Below, one piece after another: positions 39,947 through 51,331 of a stretch of 64,000 nt of DNA. The position numbers and the translations under genes are program-made. The notes beneath the pieces were generated by a model. The model worked only from the letters and a program-made list of their open reading frames with translations. It did not search any database and was not told where the DNA came from. Every line of letters begins with the position of its first letter. The first letter of the stretch is position 1. The DNA is from Vanrija pseudolonga. Taxonomy: Eukaryota > Basidiomycota > Tremellomycetes > Trichosporonales > Trichosporonaceae. The stretch lies in NCBI RefSeq assembly GCF_020906515.1, contig NC_085852.1, positions 2,356,001 through 2,420,000 on the forward strand, written 5' to 3'.

Positions 39947-42361
39947 CTACAGAACCAAGCCAAGGTCATGCTCCGTCGCGCCGAACGCGAACGGGTCTTC
40001 GGTGGATATAGGTGCCGCGCTGAGCATATCCAGCAGTGTTTGGCTCTCCCAGAACTCGGTTCCTGGGAACCACTGGGGGAATGCTGGGGGCTGCGACGAG
40101 TCGGCAGCCGGCTCGTGCTGCGTGCGCGACTCGGAGAGCGGCTGGGGCGACGACTGGGCGATGTCTGCAACGTAGGCGGGTGGTGGGAGCGGCAGCAGAG
40201 GCTGCTGGTCGGGCAGGCCAAAGTCCTTGATTGCGCGGTTGAGCTGAGATCGGATGTTGACCACGCCGCGAGAGATACATGGGCCTTGGAGCTGGGCATT
40301 CTCGAGCGTTGTCAGGGCGAGGTGCACACGCTGGAAGGCCTCGTCGCGGAGGTACTGGATTCCGCTGCGGATGAGCAGAATGTCGACGCTCCTGGGTGGG
40401 TCAGTTGCGCGTGAGAGCTTTCAACCCACGCTGAGATGAAGCTACAATACAGGATGATGTAGTGGTGGCAGTTGTCGCCAAACGTCTTGCCCCACAACGA
40501 GAGGATGTGGCTGACGCCCGCCGACGCGTTACGACACTGGCTGAGGGCCGTTGAGGCGTGCGACGAGCGTCCGTTGTCTGTCAGAAGGGGTCGATACACC
40601 AGGATGCGCATGGCGTGGTAGAGCATACTGGGGTTGTCAGCTTGGCGGCTTGCGCTCAGCTTACTTTGAGACGACAACATTCGGCGGCGGACAGTACTCG
40701 GGAAGATTTGGGCCCTCGAGCTTGAGCACGTCTGGGATACTCTTTCGCCAGGCTTCAAGGTCCTCGATAGCAGTGCGGATAAAGGACACGGATCGGGAGT
40801 TTGGCAGACCAGGCGAGTACATGTTCGTGAGGATGGACTCGAGGATGGCGAACAGTCTGGCGTTGTGCCGAAGAGTAAGTGTTTTGAGCATTGGCTGCTT
40901 GGGGTACGGCACGTTGATGGGCAGTCTTGTTCCCTCTGGGACACAGGGCACCCAGTCGGCGTCGTCGTCCGGGTCCGCTGGGAGCGCGTCGGGGGTCATG
41001 TATGGCCGCAAGGGCAAACATGGCTCGCGTCCCATGACCAGCGCAGTCGCCTTGTCCCATGTGTATGCTGATGATGGTCAGTCGAGGCGGCGCCTCTGGG
41101 TATCTAGACTCACCAGCCCAGAATAGCCTTGTCCGCTGATCTCTCTCCTCCTGCGAGAACCTCGTCGCGTCTTCCGGGCTTGGAGGGAGGTGCATACCCA
41201 TCTGCCCGCATCAGCGAAGACCTTGCATGACCACTCACATCCTGCATGAGACGGATGGCCATGCCAGTGAACACCCATGCCTGTGTCGTTTGGCCTCGTG
41301 CGACCTGCCGCCCAGCGAGGACGAGGAGTGCCTCTGCGTCCGGCCGTAAGTATGCCGTCATCCATATCCCACACCAAACTTACGCGTGTTTGCAAACGTC
41401 GGCGGGGAGGTGAGAACGTCGGGGAGCATGCTCATCGCCAGGCTGAAGTACTGCTCGCCCTTTTGCTCTCGCTCGTCCTGGTCCATCTGGTACGTGAGGC
41501 GGATGCCAGGGACATACATGCAGACGAGGAGGAACTCTGAAAACCAAGGCCCGCCGCCGAGTGCCATGTCGCCTGCATGTCAGCTGCCTCCAGGCTGCGC
41601 AACTCACGTCGGAACAGCGGGCGGTGGACGACATAGTCCTGGGTGCTCGCCCAGCAGAAGTACGAGTCGACCCAGGTTTCACCGTCCTCGGGCGGCGCGT
41701 ACCGGTGACGCAGACGCGCGGCGGCCTTGAGCCGATCCGGTGTCCAGTCGCGCGCGGCAGGCTCGAGTCGTGGCGAGGCTCTCGGGCGCGTCTCCGAGTC
41801 ATCGAACATGCTCACCTCACCGTGATACACTGGGCGGGCGGGTGGGCCAAGGTCGTACCGCGGGCCGCTGAGGGGCTCGTCGGACGGCGGCGAGCTGGCA
41901 CGCGAATCACGGCGCTTCTTCGAGGGGACCGCGAGCGACGATGAAGATCCAGCCAACGGATGTGAGATGGACTCGAGCCGGCGCGTACGCGCCTCCAGAT
42001 CATCGAGTTTTCTGAGCCGCGCCTCGATAGAAGACAGGATGCCGTCGAGGTCGCGCTTCTTGCGGGCGGGTTTCGCACGCTCCACACTCTCGCAGAGCGT
42101 GTTGGTCTCGATACACGAGCGGCATGGCGGCTCGCCATCGACCTCGCACTTGATCTTGCGCTCACGGCACGCCTGTCGCGTGAGCTCACTGTTGGTTGTG
42201 CCGTGCTGGCTGCGCTGGGCGCAGCACTCCACACTCACATAGCACGACTGGCCATAGGCACGTTTCTTGTACGGCCTCGGCGAGCCCTCGCGGCCACGTT
42301 TGCGCTGTGGAACGCTGCCATCCTCGCCGCCGCTGCTCGGCGTATCCGTACGGGCGTCCAT
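39947..42361 (-). CDS. Zn2Cys6 transcription factor with fungal-specific middle domain
   Basis: Eight exons: 42361-42239, 42172-41608, 41572-41384, 41333-41239, 41201-41114, 41067-40665, 40627-40430, 40391-39947; 701 aa. Zinc cluster at about 40-66 (SCYACRERKIKC, then PPCRSCIETNTLC), followed by an arginine/leucine coiled-coil-like linker (DGILSSIEARLRKLDDLEAR). The fungal_trans domain runs through the middle: PLFRRDMALGGGPWFSEFLL, QAWVFTGMAIRLMQDMGMH, RTRLFWAAYTWDKATALVMG and YHAMRILVYRPLL. The C-terminus is Q/P-rich with acidic and aromatic residues, as in activation domains. The first intron splits the zinc cluster one residue after the first cysteine, the same place as in the short gene at 33565. 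Target genes are unknown. Confidence 0.88.
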
Positions 42362-42881
42362 TGTGGAATGCACGATCGATAGTGAGGAGATAGGGAAGTG
42401 AGATTGCTCGAGGACGGAGTGCGGCAAGGCTGATGAAGTGGGAGGTGGTGACTTCAGGGCGGGCAATGGAGTTGCAACTTTCCCAGAAGCCGGTGGTTAG
42501 ACCGGTAATTTGACACCACCCCCACCCCACTTTGACTCACTCAACTACCCACCCCACCTCCCACCCGGCCGGCTGAGCCACCGGACTGACACGGCTGACC
42601 GACGATTGAGGGGCTTGGCAAGGGTTAGAGAGGCCGCCGAGTCGGTCTGCCGCGGTCAAGACCGGCCCGGTCCGGCGCCGTGTCATGACCCATGGTGTCG
42701 AATCGAGGCTCGGTCAGTGGGTGGACAGCAGGTCAACTGCGACGGCTCACCCGGCACAACCAACGGACAAGGTGGCGTGGGGCGGCGGGCGGGTGGGCGA
42801 TAAGGCGGCACCGCGGCAACACTGAAGCACTGAAGCACTTATGACATGACTCGGATCAACTATACGCTTACTAGTCTAACG
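42362..42881. other. Spacer between Zn2Cys6 gene promoter and transporter 3' end
   Basis: 520 bp; C/A-rich then GC-rich, with CGG-rich words (ccaccggactgac, ccggcccggtccggcgccg near 42665) that could bind zinc-cluster factors. No gene. Confidence 0.5.
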
Positions 42882-44950
42882 CTACACGGGGGCGACTGAC
42901 ACCTTGCGCTCCCGCCCACCGCTGAGGGGGACGACGGCCTCGCCCTGGCCCACCTGGCCCTCCTCCACCTGCTCACCAGCCAAGTTCTTACCGTCCACGG
43001 CGTTCTGGGTGTCGGTGAGGCGGATGTTCTTGACGAGGAAGAAGGCAAAGATGGGCGGGAAGATGGCGACGATGAGCGCGCCGAGCACGAGACGGTGCAT
43101 GACGCTGCGGTACGCCTCGATCGCGCCGAGGCGGATCGGGTCGTCGATGGCGTACGTCATGACCGTGGTGATGGAGCCAAAGAGCTCGGCGTTGAGCGTC
43201 GCGTTGTTCCCCGGCACGTGGTCGGCGAGCGCGCGCGGCATGTACTCTGTCCACACGGTCGTCGCGGCCGCTGTGCCGACCGAGTTGCCGACCTCGGTGA
43301 GGAGGAGCACCATGGCGGTGACGGTCGCCACGTCGACGTGCGACACGGAGGCCTGCGCAGCGACCATGGTCGTGATGGATGCGAAGCCGCCGCCGAGGCC
43401 CTGCAGCACCTGGCACATGACGAGTGACGCCGTGTTGCCCGAGTCTGAGCGGGCGTACATCATGAGCCCGACGCCCAGGAGGCGGATGAGAAGGCCGACA
43501 ATCAGCATCCACTAGGCAGGGTTAGCGCAGCGCCCACACAGCAACCCACCTTGAAGCGGCGCGTCGCGGCCATGATGACGCCGGCAAGAAGGCCAAACAC
43601 CGTCAGGCCGACCGTCTGCGTCTGCATAAAGTAGTTGAGGTAGCGGTTCGACCAGGTCGGCTGGGTGACGGTCATGAACGAGTAGAGGAACTGATACTGG
43701 AGGTAGAAGGAGACAAAGTCGAAGAAGCCGATGAGGCACGCGCCGAGGATGGGCAGGCGGCGGAGCCACCGCATGGGGAACACGGGCTTGCGGGGGACGA
43801 AGTACTCGTACGCGAGGAAGACGGGGAACAGCACCGCGCCGACGGTGATCATGGCGATCATGGACGGCGTCTTCCACTGGCGGACGGCCTTGGGCGCGAG
43901 CCCGAGGGGGATGAGGATGAGGCCGAGCGACGCAGCAACGAGGATGAGCCCGCCGATATCCATGTCAAGCAGCGCGCGCTTGATCTTGGTCCCCACGCTC
44001 GCGGGGTCGCGCTCGTACCGGCGCTCCTTCTTGGCCTTGTGCTGTGCCCACAGCAGCGACCCGCAAATCGGCACGAGGATGACAGGCACGAGGATCGCAA
44101 ACATGCCGTAGCCCCAGCGCCAGCTGTCCGACCCGAGCGGCCGCACGCCCGTCGCGTCCGCTTTCGGCAGGATAGACTCGGCAATCTCGGCGCTCACGAA
44201 CGCGTTGATGATGAACGGCGCGGACACGAGCGCGGACATGAACCCGCGCCAGCGCAGCGTCGTAATGTCCGCAATGAGCACCTGCGTCGCCAGCTGTAGG
44301 CCGGTATACCCGAACCGGTACACGATCGTGCCGCCCGCGATCGTGCCGACGTTCTTCGCACCCGCAATCACCGCGTACCCGACCGCGTAGAGCAGCCCGA
44401 CGAGGATGAACGTCTCGGCGCGCCCGATCACGTCGGTGAGTTTCGCCATGAGCGGCTTGCCGACTGCAATGATGATCGCGCCTGCCGTGTCGATCGTGCC
44501 GCTCATCGAGTGTTCTGCGGTGTGTGTCAGGATGGGAGGCAACGACGGGGGGGTGAGGGGGGACTGAGGTACGCAAAGTGCCACGCGGGTGCCCCACCCC
44601 CCACACACGCAGCAACTCACGGAACACGCTCGACGTCGCATACACCAAGTACTGCCACGTCGTGGTACCGTCCAAAGAATAGATGTACGCCGCGAGCCCG
44701 ATGGAGACGTAGAGGATCCAGCGCGTCTTGGGGCCCCTGCGTGGTGCGTGGTTAGCCACTGCCACGCCACGCCGTTCTTGGCTTGCGCTTGCTTCCCTGC
44801 TCCCTGCTGTCGCCCTGACAACACTCACCACACCGAGTTGGCGGCCTGTACCTTGGTCACGCCGACGAGCGTCTCCTCCGAGCTGGTAGCTGAGGGAAGC
44901 TCATAGTCGGTTTTTGGCGGCGAGACGTCCTTCGGCTCAAGTGAGGACAT
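42882..44950 (-). CDS. Siderophore-iron type MFS transporter (Sit1/Arn-like)
   Basis: Exons 44950-44829, 44736-44621, 44514-43550, 43511-42882; 610 aa. About 14 membrane segments. Family marks: D-G-T-T-T-W-Q-Y-L-V-Y-A-T-S in helix 1, GTIDTAGAIIIAVGKPLMAKLTDVIGR, GYTGLQLATQVLIADITTLRWRG, SDSWRWGYGMFAILVP and the YFVPRKPVFPMRWLR loop. These match the fungal siderophore:H+ symporters, which import ferrichrome-type or fusarinine-type Fe(III) chelates. Iron-GATA motifs ATCAGATAA and ATCTGATAA lie 135 and 364 bp upstream, supporting iron-regulated expression. Final exon starts after a TAG acceptor, giving WMLIVGLLIRLLG. Confidence 0.88.
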
Positions 44951-45082
44951 GGTGGGAAGTAGATCTAGTCGGGGTCATCAGCGGGCAAGTGCACCCCCTC
45001 TCCTCTTGTATGTCGCCAAGAGAGCCCATGTGACGAGCGAGATTTTTTTTCTCGCGCCAGTCCACCTTGCCCGCCCCCTGGG

Positions 45083-45093
45083 TTATCAGATAA
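45083..45093 (-). promoter_or_regulatory. Iron-GATA motif, proximal
   Basis: TTATCAGATAA is a near-palindrome with GATA on both strands and contains ATCAGATAA, which fits ATCWGATAA, the consensus of fungal iron-responsive GATA repressors (SreA, Sre1, Cir1 type). It is 135 bp before the transporter ATG. Confidence 0.65.
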
Positions 45094-45313
45094 CCCCGCC
45101 TTTTCCGGGATGCCCCGGCCTGCTCGCTCCAGCGCCACCCACTCCTGCCTGCGGGGAGCAGCATGTGCATGGAGCATGACGTCGTCGTCTGGGTGGAGCG
45201 AGCAGGGCACCGCCAGAGGTGCTGCGCCGGGCAAGCAAGCAAGCGAGGGTTGGCTTGGCTAGCCACCAACTCAGGGCGCCACACCGTTCCAAACGCGCTA
45301 TGGGAATCTCGGC

Positions 45314-45322
45314 TTATCAGAT
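45314..45322 (-). promoter_or_regulatory. Iron-GATA motif, distal
   Basis: TTATCAGAT, which on the minus strand reads ATCTGATAA and again fits ATCWGATAA, 364 bp before the ATG. Two full matches in one promoter make chance less likely. Confidence 0.55.
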
Positions 45323-45840
45323 TTCGGCCGACACTCAGGGCGGCGACCAACCGCCACGCGCGTGGCTGTCTCTCTCGCCCGATGACGAGGGGCCGGCGGC
45401 ATGCGCAGGGGGATGCTTACCTGCGCCGCCTGTGCCGCCGGAGCGGGGCCGCTGCGACGATGGCGTGAGCTCGCCCTGCCTGCTGCTAAGCCGCCGGGGC
45501 TGTGCCGCCGGAGAGGGGACGACGAGGAGCAGAAGCGAGAGCCTCTCACCCTTCCATGGCCTGTGGCTGCTGCCCTCCTTGCCGCCGGCACCCGACACGC
45601 CCCTTGCCTTCCTCGGCACCCCCGACCCATCCTCGCCTACTCGCCTCGCCATTAGAGTTGTGCCGATCAGCCGCGGAACGCCAAAGTGACCGACCAACCT
45701 GGTGCCAGATCTGCGGGCAGCGGCGACTATTGGCACGACCCAGCCAAGAGATCTGTTGTGCGCTCCACTCGCTTGCGCGACGACGCGACGGCCGAAACAC
45801 CTCGTCGTTATATTATACATGCTATACAACTAGCTGCTGC

Positions 45841-47708
45841 CTACGCCCCTAGCCGCGCGAGCGGCTGGCGTCGCTTGGACCGGCTCGAACGTGGTCGGGA
45901 CCCAAAGCTCGCGACTGACGCCTCGCTGGCCACTGAGGCCGGCCGCTCGGGCTGTTCCGGCTCGAACAGGTCCTCCATGCCTTCCAGGTCGGCGCTGCGC
46001 GTTTCCGGGAGGAGGAGGAAGACGAAGGCGCTGAGCGCGAGGCACACGGCCGCGAAGAGGAAGACTAGGGGAGTTAGTACCGGATATCACACTCCGGCCG
46101 GGGATTGCCAGTAGCAGTCGCCGACAAGGCCGCGGCCTTATCTTAGCCCGACTGCTATCGCCCGACGTCCCCGACACCCCCTCAAGCGAACTCACAAGCG
46201 AACAGCCCGGCCGACGAGGTGAAGCGAGCAAAGGCTTGGTCGTTGAACACGGCGTCCAGCACCGCGTACAGCGCAAGAGCGATACTCACGCCGTGCGCGC
46301 GCACCCCCTGCGAGAACATCTCGCCGGTGTAAGTCAACACGCCGGCGGCGACAGTGGGGAGGTACACTGCGCGGATGATCGTCGCGAAGATGGCGTACAG
46401 CACGCCGACGCTGCGCCGGGGGTCGTCGACCCGGACGCCCTGGATGGTCCATGTCGCCCAGCCGGTTCTGTACCCTGCCAGCACGCCGCGTTTCGTGAGC
46501 ACGTTGGCGAGGCCGCCGACCGCGCCAAGCGGGACGAGGAGAACGGCAGTGGCAACGGCACCGAGGACGACAAGGCGTCTGCGCCCAAGCTTGGCGATTA
46601 GCAGAGGCGCCGCAGCGGCCGAGACCAGCTCGATTGCGCGGCGGACAGCAGGGAGGACGAAGAATGCCAGCCCTGGGCCGGTCGAGCTCCGGATATACCG
46701 CCGCGCGAGGGCGAGCTCGGACATGTCGATGTTGGGGTCCTGGTCGAGCGAGGTCCCTTGCTGCCGTGGCCAGAAGGCGTAGCTGTACACCGCACCGGCG
46801 TCGGACACGACCTGCGCGCTACCGCCGAGAGTGAGGCCGACGCCGAGGCCGAAGGCGAGGAGGAGCCGGTGCCGGCTCGCGCTGTTGGCCACGAGCTCGA
46901 GGTACGGGCTCAGCTGGTGGAAGTAGTCCGACTTTTCGGGAGCCGGCCCGGCGCGGATTATCTCCTCGAGCTCTTCGAGCGCACGGGGGTCCATCTCGTC
47001 GCGGACCGTGGCGAGCGCGCGCATGGCGGCCTCGTACCGCCCCCTCGAGGCGAGGTACCGCGGGCTCTCTGGCGCCAGGAGCATGCCGAGGACGAGGATG
47101 AGCGGGAAGTAGAGCTGCACGAGGGGCGTGATTCTCGCTGCGAGCTGGGGCTGGCGCGTCGCCGCGCCCGGGGCGGCTTGCACCCAGAAGACGAGGAACG
47201 AGCCCTAGGGCGAGTCAGCGCGGGTTTCACCGGGCGGCGCGGCACTTACGAGCTGGTATGCCGCCTGCGCGAGGGAGAGGAGTGCGCCGCGGTCGGCAGT
47301 ACTCGCCACCTCGGCGACGTACACCAGTGCCGAGGGGAGCGCGAACGCCTTGCCGAGGGTGGCGAAGAAGCGTCCCAGGACCGCGAGGGGGCGGCTGGGC
47401 GAGATGACCTGGATCAGAGCCCCGACAAAGGCGTACACCGCCCCGAGGAGCAGCGTCCCCCGCCGTCCTTGGCGCTGCATGAAGCACGGGGTGAGCACGA
47501 GCGCGGTGAGGATGAAGCTGGCCACGTCGCACGTGTACAGCGCGCGCCGGATCGAGTCCTGCTCCGACGCCGAGGGGAACGGGTGGTCCAGCTCGGCGAG
47601 GTACGGCGTCGACACGAGCGTCGTCGGGTCCGCGTCGTAGCCTGCCAGCACGAACGCGAGCAGCACAGCGAGGCAGGACGCCCATGTTCGCAGCCGTGGG
47701 CGGGGCAT
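45841..47708 (-). CDS. Divergent sugar-porter-like MFS protein
   Basis: Exons 47708-47250, 47204-46196, 46064-45841; 563 aa. MFS with a weak sugar-porter pattern: G-Y-D-A-D in helix 1, QRQGRRGTLLLGAVYAFVG (G-R-R loop), P-E-S-P-R-Y-L-A-S-R-G-R-Y after helix 6, G-R-R-R-L-V-V-L-G and a final L-P-E-T-R-S..L-E-G-M. The C-terminus is serine/arginine-rich. Several usual sugar-porter residues are altered, for example the R-x-x-x-G-x-G motif region in helices 4-5. The central loop contains an odd long stretch (SYAFWPRQQGTSLDQDPNID). So it may be a transceptor-like or neofunctionalised member rather than a plain hexose carrier. Substrate unknown. Confidence 0.75.
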
Positions 47709-49214
47709 CGCGCGTCGCGGTCGTGGTTCGGGTCGTTAGAGTCGTGGGTGGTGATGGTGTTGAGGAAGCATCGAGAGATCAGTCGCGCGGCGAACGAGTT
47801 GGGTTGCTTGCTTGCTTGTTGATGCACCACTGGCCGTCGTGACCAGCCTCCCTCTCCCCCTCGGTCGGTCGAGAGACGCTGGCTGGGTGGTGAGACGGGC
47901 TTGTTGCCGCTCGCAGGGTGCAGGTCAGTTGTGACATGTCAGGTGTGCCGAGGCACGCAGGTGGTTTTGGATGAAACACGACATGGCCATTAATCCTCTG
48001 CTCGTCGTCTCGGCATTTTGGATCTTTACGGGGTCAACGAGGAACGAGGTTGCAACGTGAATCTCCTGCATACAGGGGGATTCCAGGCCACGACGACACT
48101 CGACGCGCGTGACTTTTTGACTTTGCTTCACGACGAGGGCGACAACGACAAGAGTGACGACCTGGGGTAATGCCGGCAAGTCGCGTCTTGTGCGCACCTC
48201 GAAACACGCGCAGATGTGCCGGCGGCACACCCAACACGTTCTCCACCTCGTCGTCGTGCATGACGCCGTCGCCCAGCCGTCGCGAGGAAGGGTCGCGTGC
48301 ACCGCTCCTCCCTCCACCGGATATCTCCACATCCACAAGGTGAGTACCAACAACCTAACCACCTCATGCCGCTTTGGTCGCTGACATCCATGCAGCTTGC
48401 AACCAGCACCACGACCGCGCAGGTATCCACTAACCCGTACCCGCAGGCAATGGCATATCTTCATCAGCGCGCGCCGACAACTCGTCTCCGCTATTCCTCG
48501 CAACAGTAGCTGCGCTACCTGGCCCCTCGACGCGTCAAGCTATTCGGGGTGTTCTCCACGCCGTCCACGCCGGCCCACACCTCGCCGGCCTCACTGTGTC
48601 AGCTACCACGCCCAGCCCACGGTGAGGTCGCGAGGCACCCGCCCGCACAGCGTGCCGCGCCGAGTGCTGCGGGAGCCGCGGGGCCGCCTTCCTCGCCCTC
48701 CCCACCCAAGTCCCCCACGCGACTCTGCGATATCGCGCATGGGCCACCGCATGCCCCGGCGCATACGCGCGCAGGAAGAGCCGGTGCGCCTGCGCCTGCG
48801 CCTGAACCTTCGCCGCCTGCATCATGTGCACGCGCCGCCCGACTAGGGCCACGGGATAAGAGGGTGGGTGAGCGGGGTTATCACGACTTGCGCGACCATC
48901 GCCACAACCCTTCTTGGCCCGACTGGACCACTTAAGATATCAGCAAGCATGTCGCCGGGCGCGACCCGCCACTTCTCCTGATAGACGCGGCAATCTTGGC
49001 TTACAACCTGGCACCATGGTGAGTGTGCGTGGCGGCGAGAGCCGAGCCGAGGGACACAGTCGGCTGACAGTCGCCGCCACCCCACCCGTTCGCCCCCTTG
49101 CGCCGCGATTAGCCCTGGAGAACGCACTCCGACATTGCAACGGGCACCATCCATATTGGGCTCTCGGCCACTCGCCCAGGCCTTGTGTGGGACCCACCAC
49201 AGACGACAGAGTAC
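47709..49214. other. Long intergenic region
   Basis: 1.5 kb without a supported gene. It would hold the promoter of the sugar-porter-like gene (left) and the promoter of LRR-like gene L1 (right). Open frames around 48397-48852 are R/P-rich and show no homology pattern or splice logic. No repeats or RNA genes recognised. Confidence 0.5.
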
Positions 49215-50653
49215 ATGGGCAGCTCACCACAACTCGACCCGGCCAAGTGGGTCGAGGGGCTCAACACGACCTTCAAGCGTGGAGATGTCAACGCCGGTGG
49301 AGGCTACTGTGTCATCCGGTGGTCTTCGGTAGGTCAGATCTGGAGGGAGCGAGCGAGCACACGATAGTCGGGCGCTAAATGGCCGTGCTTGATCCCTCTC
49401 CCTCCTTCCTGTGCGCGTCGCCCCTTGCTCGCGCTCGACGCTCCGCGGAAATCGGCGACCGGACCGCGCAGGTCTCCGAGCTCGAGGACATCCTCACAGA
49501 CATGGGTAACCTGCAGGTGCGCAGTCTGGGGGTCGTCAAGATCTCGCCGCCGGCGGCCCACTCGTTCTGCCTCGACCACCTCTTCTCCACAATGTCCATC
49601 CCGCAGCTGCGGAGGCTGTACCTGTCCAATTCGGTGCCCTTTCCCCCGCTATCTGTGCTCGACCTGGCCGACTATCTCCGGCACTCGGGCTCGTTTGGCC
49701 TCGAGGAGATTGCCCTCGATATCTCGCGCCTATCCATAGCGGATATTGCGGCTTTGGCCGAGGCGCTGGAGTACAACCCTGCGTCGACGCTCCGCCGCAT
49801 CGACCTGCTGGACGGCACGGCGCTCAGTGCCGAATTCTACAGGCTTCAAGACTCGGGCGGGTGCGTGCCGACCAGCAGATGGGAGCTCGAGGGCCATTAT
49901 GACGCCCGCGGGATGCTCTACAACCGCATCGAGGCCAGCCTCGCAAGAAACGCCGTGAGCAACGACCGTGCCCTGAGTGCGGCGAAGCACTCTCTCGTGC
50001 TCGCTCGCATCGTCCTCCGCGGTCGTCCAGCCGGCCCGAGCGCAGCCCGCGGGTACCTCTCGCGCGGTGACCGGGAGCAGCTGCAGCATCAGCAGCCCAA
50101 GGGGTGCAAGGCATCGAAGGAAGTCGTTCCCTGGGGTGCCGAGGAAAAGGCGGCCGTCCGCAAGCGCAAGATGTCGAGGTGGTTTGGCGGTGCCAAGTTC
50201 AGCGCGCCGGGCGAGTATGCGTCGCACATGCCGCAGCAGCCGCACGCGCACAGGCATCAGGAAAGCAGCTCTTCTGGCGCCTCCAGCCCCGTGATGGACA
50301 GCCCTTCGTCGCGCAGCCGCACGCTGTCGTCGTCGTCGTCGAGCACGGGGCACGGCCACCAGGCTCTGTCGTTTTCGCCCATACCCGACATGCCGCAGTT
50401 GTTCACCCACTTTCCCATCCTCCGACTACCGCAGCGCGTGCGCCTCGAGATTCTCAAGCACGGGTCTGGGGATGCTGCTGCCTTGACGTCGGACCAGTAT
50501 GCGCGGCTGTTCAAACACGCTGAAGATGCGGTCGCGCTCAAGGTGCTCATCGACGAGGTTCGAGACCGGACGTACGCGGGGCAGAGCTGGAAGGAGGCCA
50601 TGGGGGAGTGGATGGCCAACGGCAAGTTCTATTACGAGCCGGTGGGCGCGTGA
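49215..50653 (+). CDS. LRR-like / F-box-like family protein (L1)
   Basis: Exons 49215-49328 and 49472-50653, 431 aa. A short N-terminal exon (MGSSPQLDPAKWVEGL ... CVIRWSS) is joined to LRR-like repeats (residues about 40-145; VRSLGVVKISP, LRRLYLSNSV, GLEEIALDIS, LRRIDLLDG). A middle low-complexity S/H/R-rich part follows. The family C-terminal module (about 352-428) reads LRLPQRVRLEILKHGSG, then D-Q-Y-A-R-L-F-K-H-A-E-D, then W-K-E-A-M-G-E-W-M-A-N-G-K-F-Y-Y. The opening L-P-x-x-x-x-x-x-I of that module looks like a degenerate F-box. The first intron sits where L2 has one. Function unknown; substrate recognition for a ubiquitin ligase is a guess from the module order. Confidence 0.65.
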
Positions 50654-51319
50654 GGCGCTAGCAAGCACAAGAGCTCATCAAGAGGTCAGCTGCCACGGCA
50701 ATGCGGAGCACACCATCGTGTGGAGCATGTGCACCATCGACGGCGTTAGCCGTGGTGTGGTGGAGGCCATCGAGGCCGTGGAAGCCGTCGACGAGATGGG
50801 ATGGGTGGAGGATGGTGGAGGGGGAGCGCGCGTGAGGTGGAGGGGTCGAGCTGCGAGGTGGAGGCTCGCTGGTGCTCGCGTTGCTCGGGTCGGCGGTCGG
50901 TGCATGCGGCGGTGATCGCGCTGCTCGCCATCACGCCTTGGCCGAGGATGATCAAGGCCGACGGCCGCTTTATAGTCTAGTTGTACGCATGGTTGTAGTG
51001 AAGTCGAGGATATTGCCGTGTGTCGTTGTTGGTGCCGTCCATCTCTCAGTGCCTCAACATGGCTGCATCCATCCACCTGAACGTGGGCCTGGGTCTTATC
51101 TCTGCATCTATTGACGTGCAGGTCGCCGCCTAAAGTTCGCCTTTGACGCCGCCTGCCTCGCGTCTATTCCCAGCCCAAGGCGCCTCGGCTCGCGGCCAGC
51201 TCGGGTGAAATGAAATGACGTCGGAGGGCAATCTCCGAGCTACAGCACTGGCGGTGGTGGGCGTCGATCACGCAACACAACAGCGAGACAACACAACGAC
51301 TCGACTCCTCCTCATCACC
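50654..51319. other. Spacer between L1 and L2
   Basis: 666 bp; no gene. GTGGAGG-rich stretch at 50758-50870. Likely promoter of L2 at the right end. Confidence 0.5.
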
Positions 51320-51331
51320 ATGATACCATGA
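51320..51331 (+). promoter_or_regulatory. Minimal uORF overlapping the L2 start (ATGA)
   Basis: ATG ATA CCA TGA: a three-codon upstream ORF in good context (caccATG) whose TGA overlaps the main ATG at 51328 (ATGA). This layout favours termination-reinitiation or leaky scanning. Confidence 0.4.

Larger units (their letters stand above)
44951..45840. promoter_or_regulatory. Promoter region of the siderophore-type transporter
   Basis: 890 bp with no gene. It holds two iron-GATA motifs (listed separately), a T8 run at 45043-45050 and, further left of the transporter promoter, repeated ctgtgccgccggag words (45431 and 45500). Confidence 0.55.

Noticed and set aside
48397-48852. Overlapping open frames on both strands in the 1.5-kb spacer
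   Set aside because: Proline/arginine-rich with no start context, splice pattern or family resemblance.
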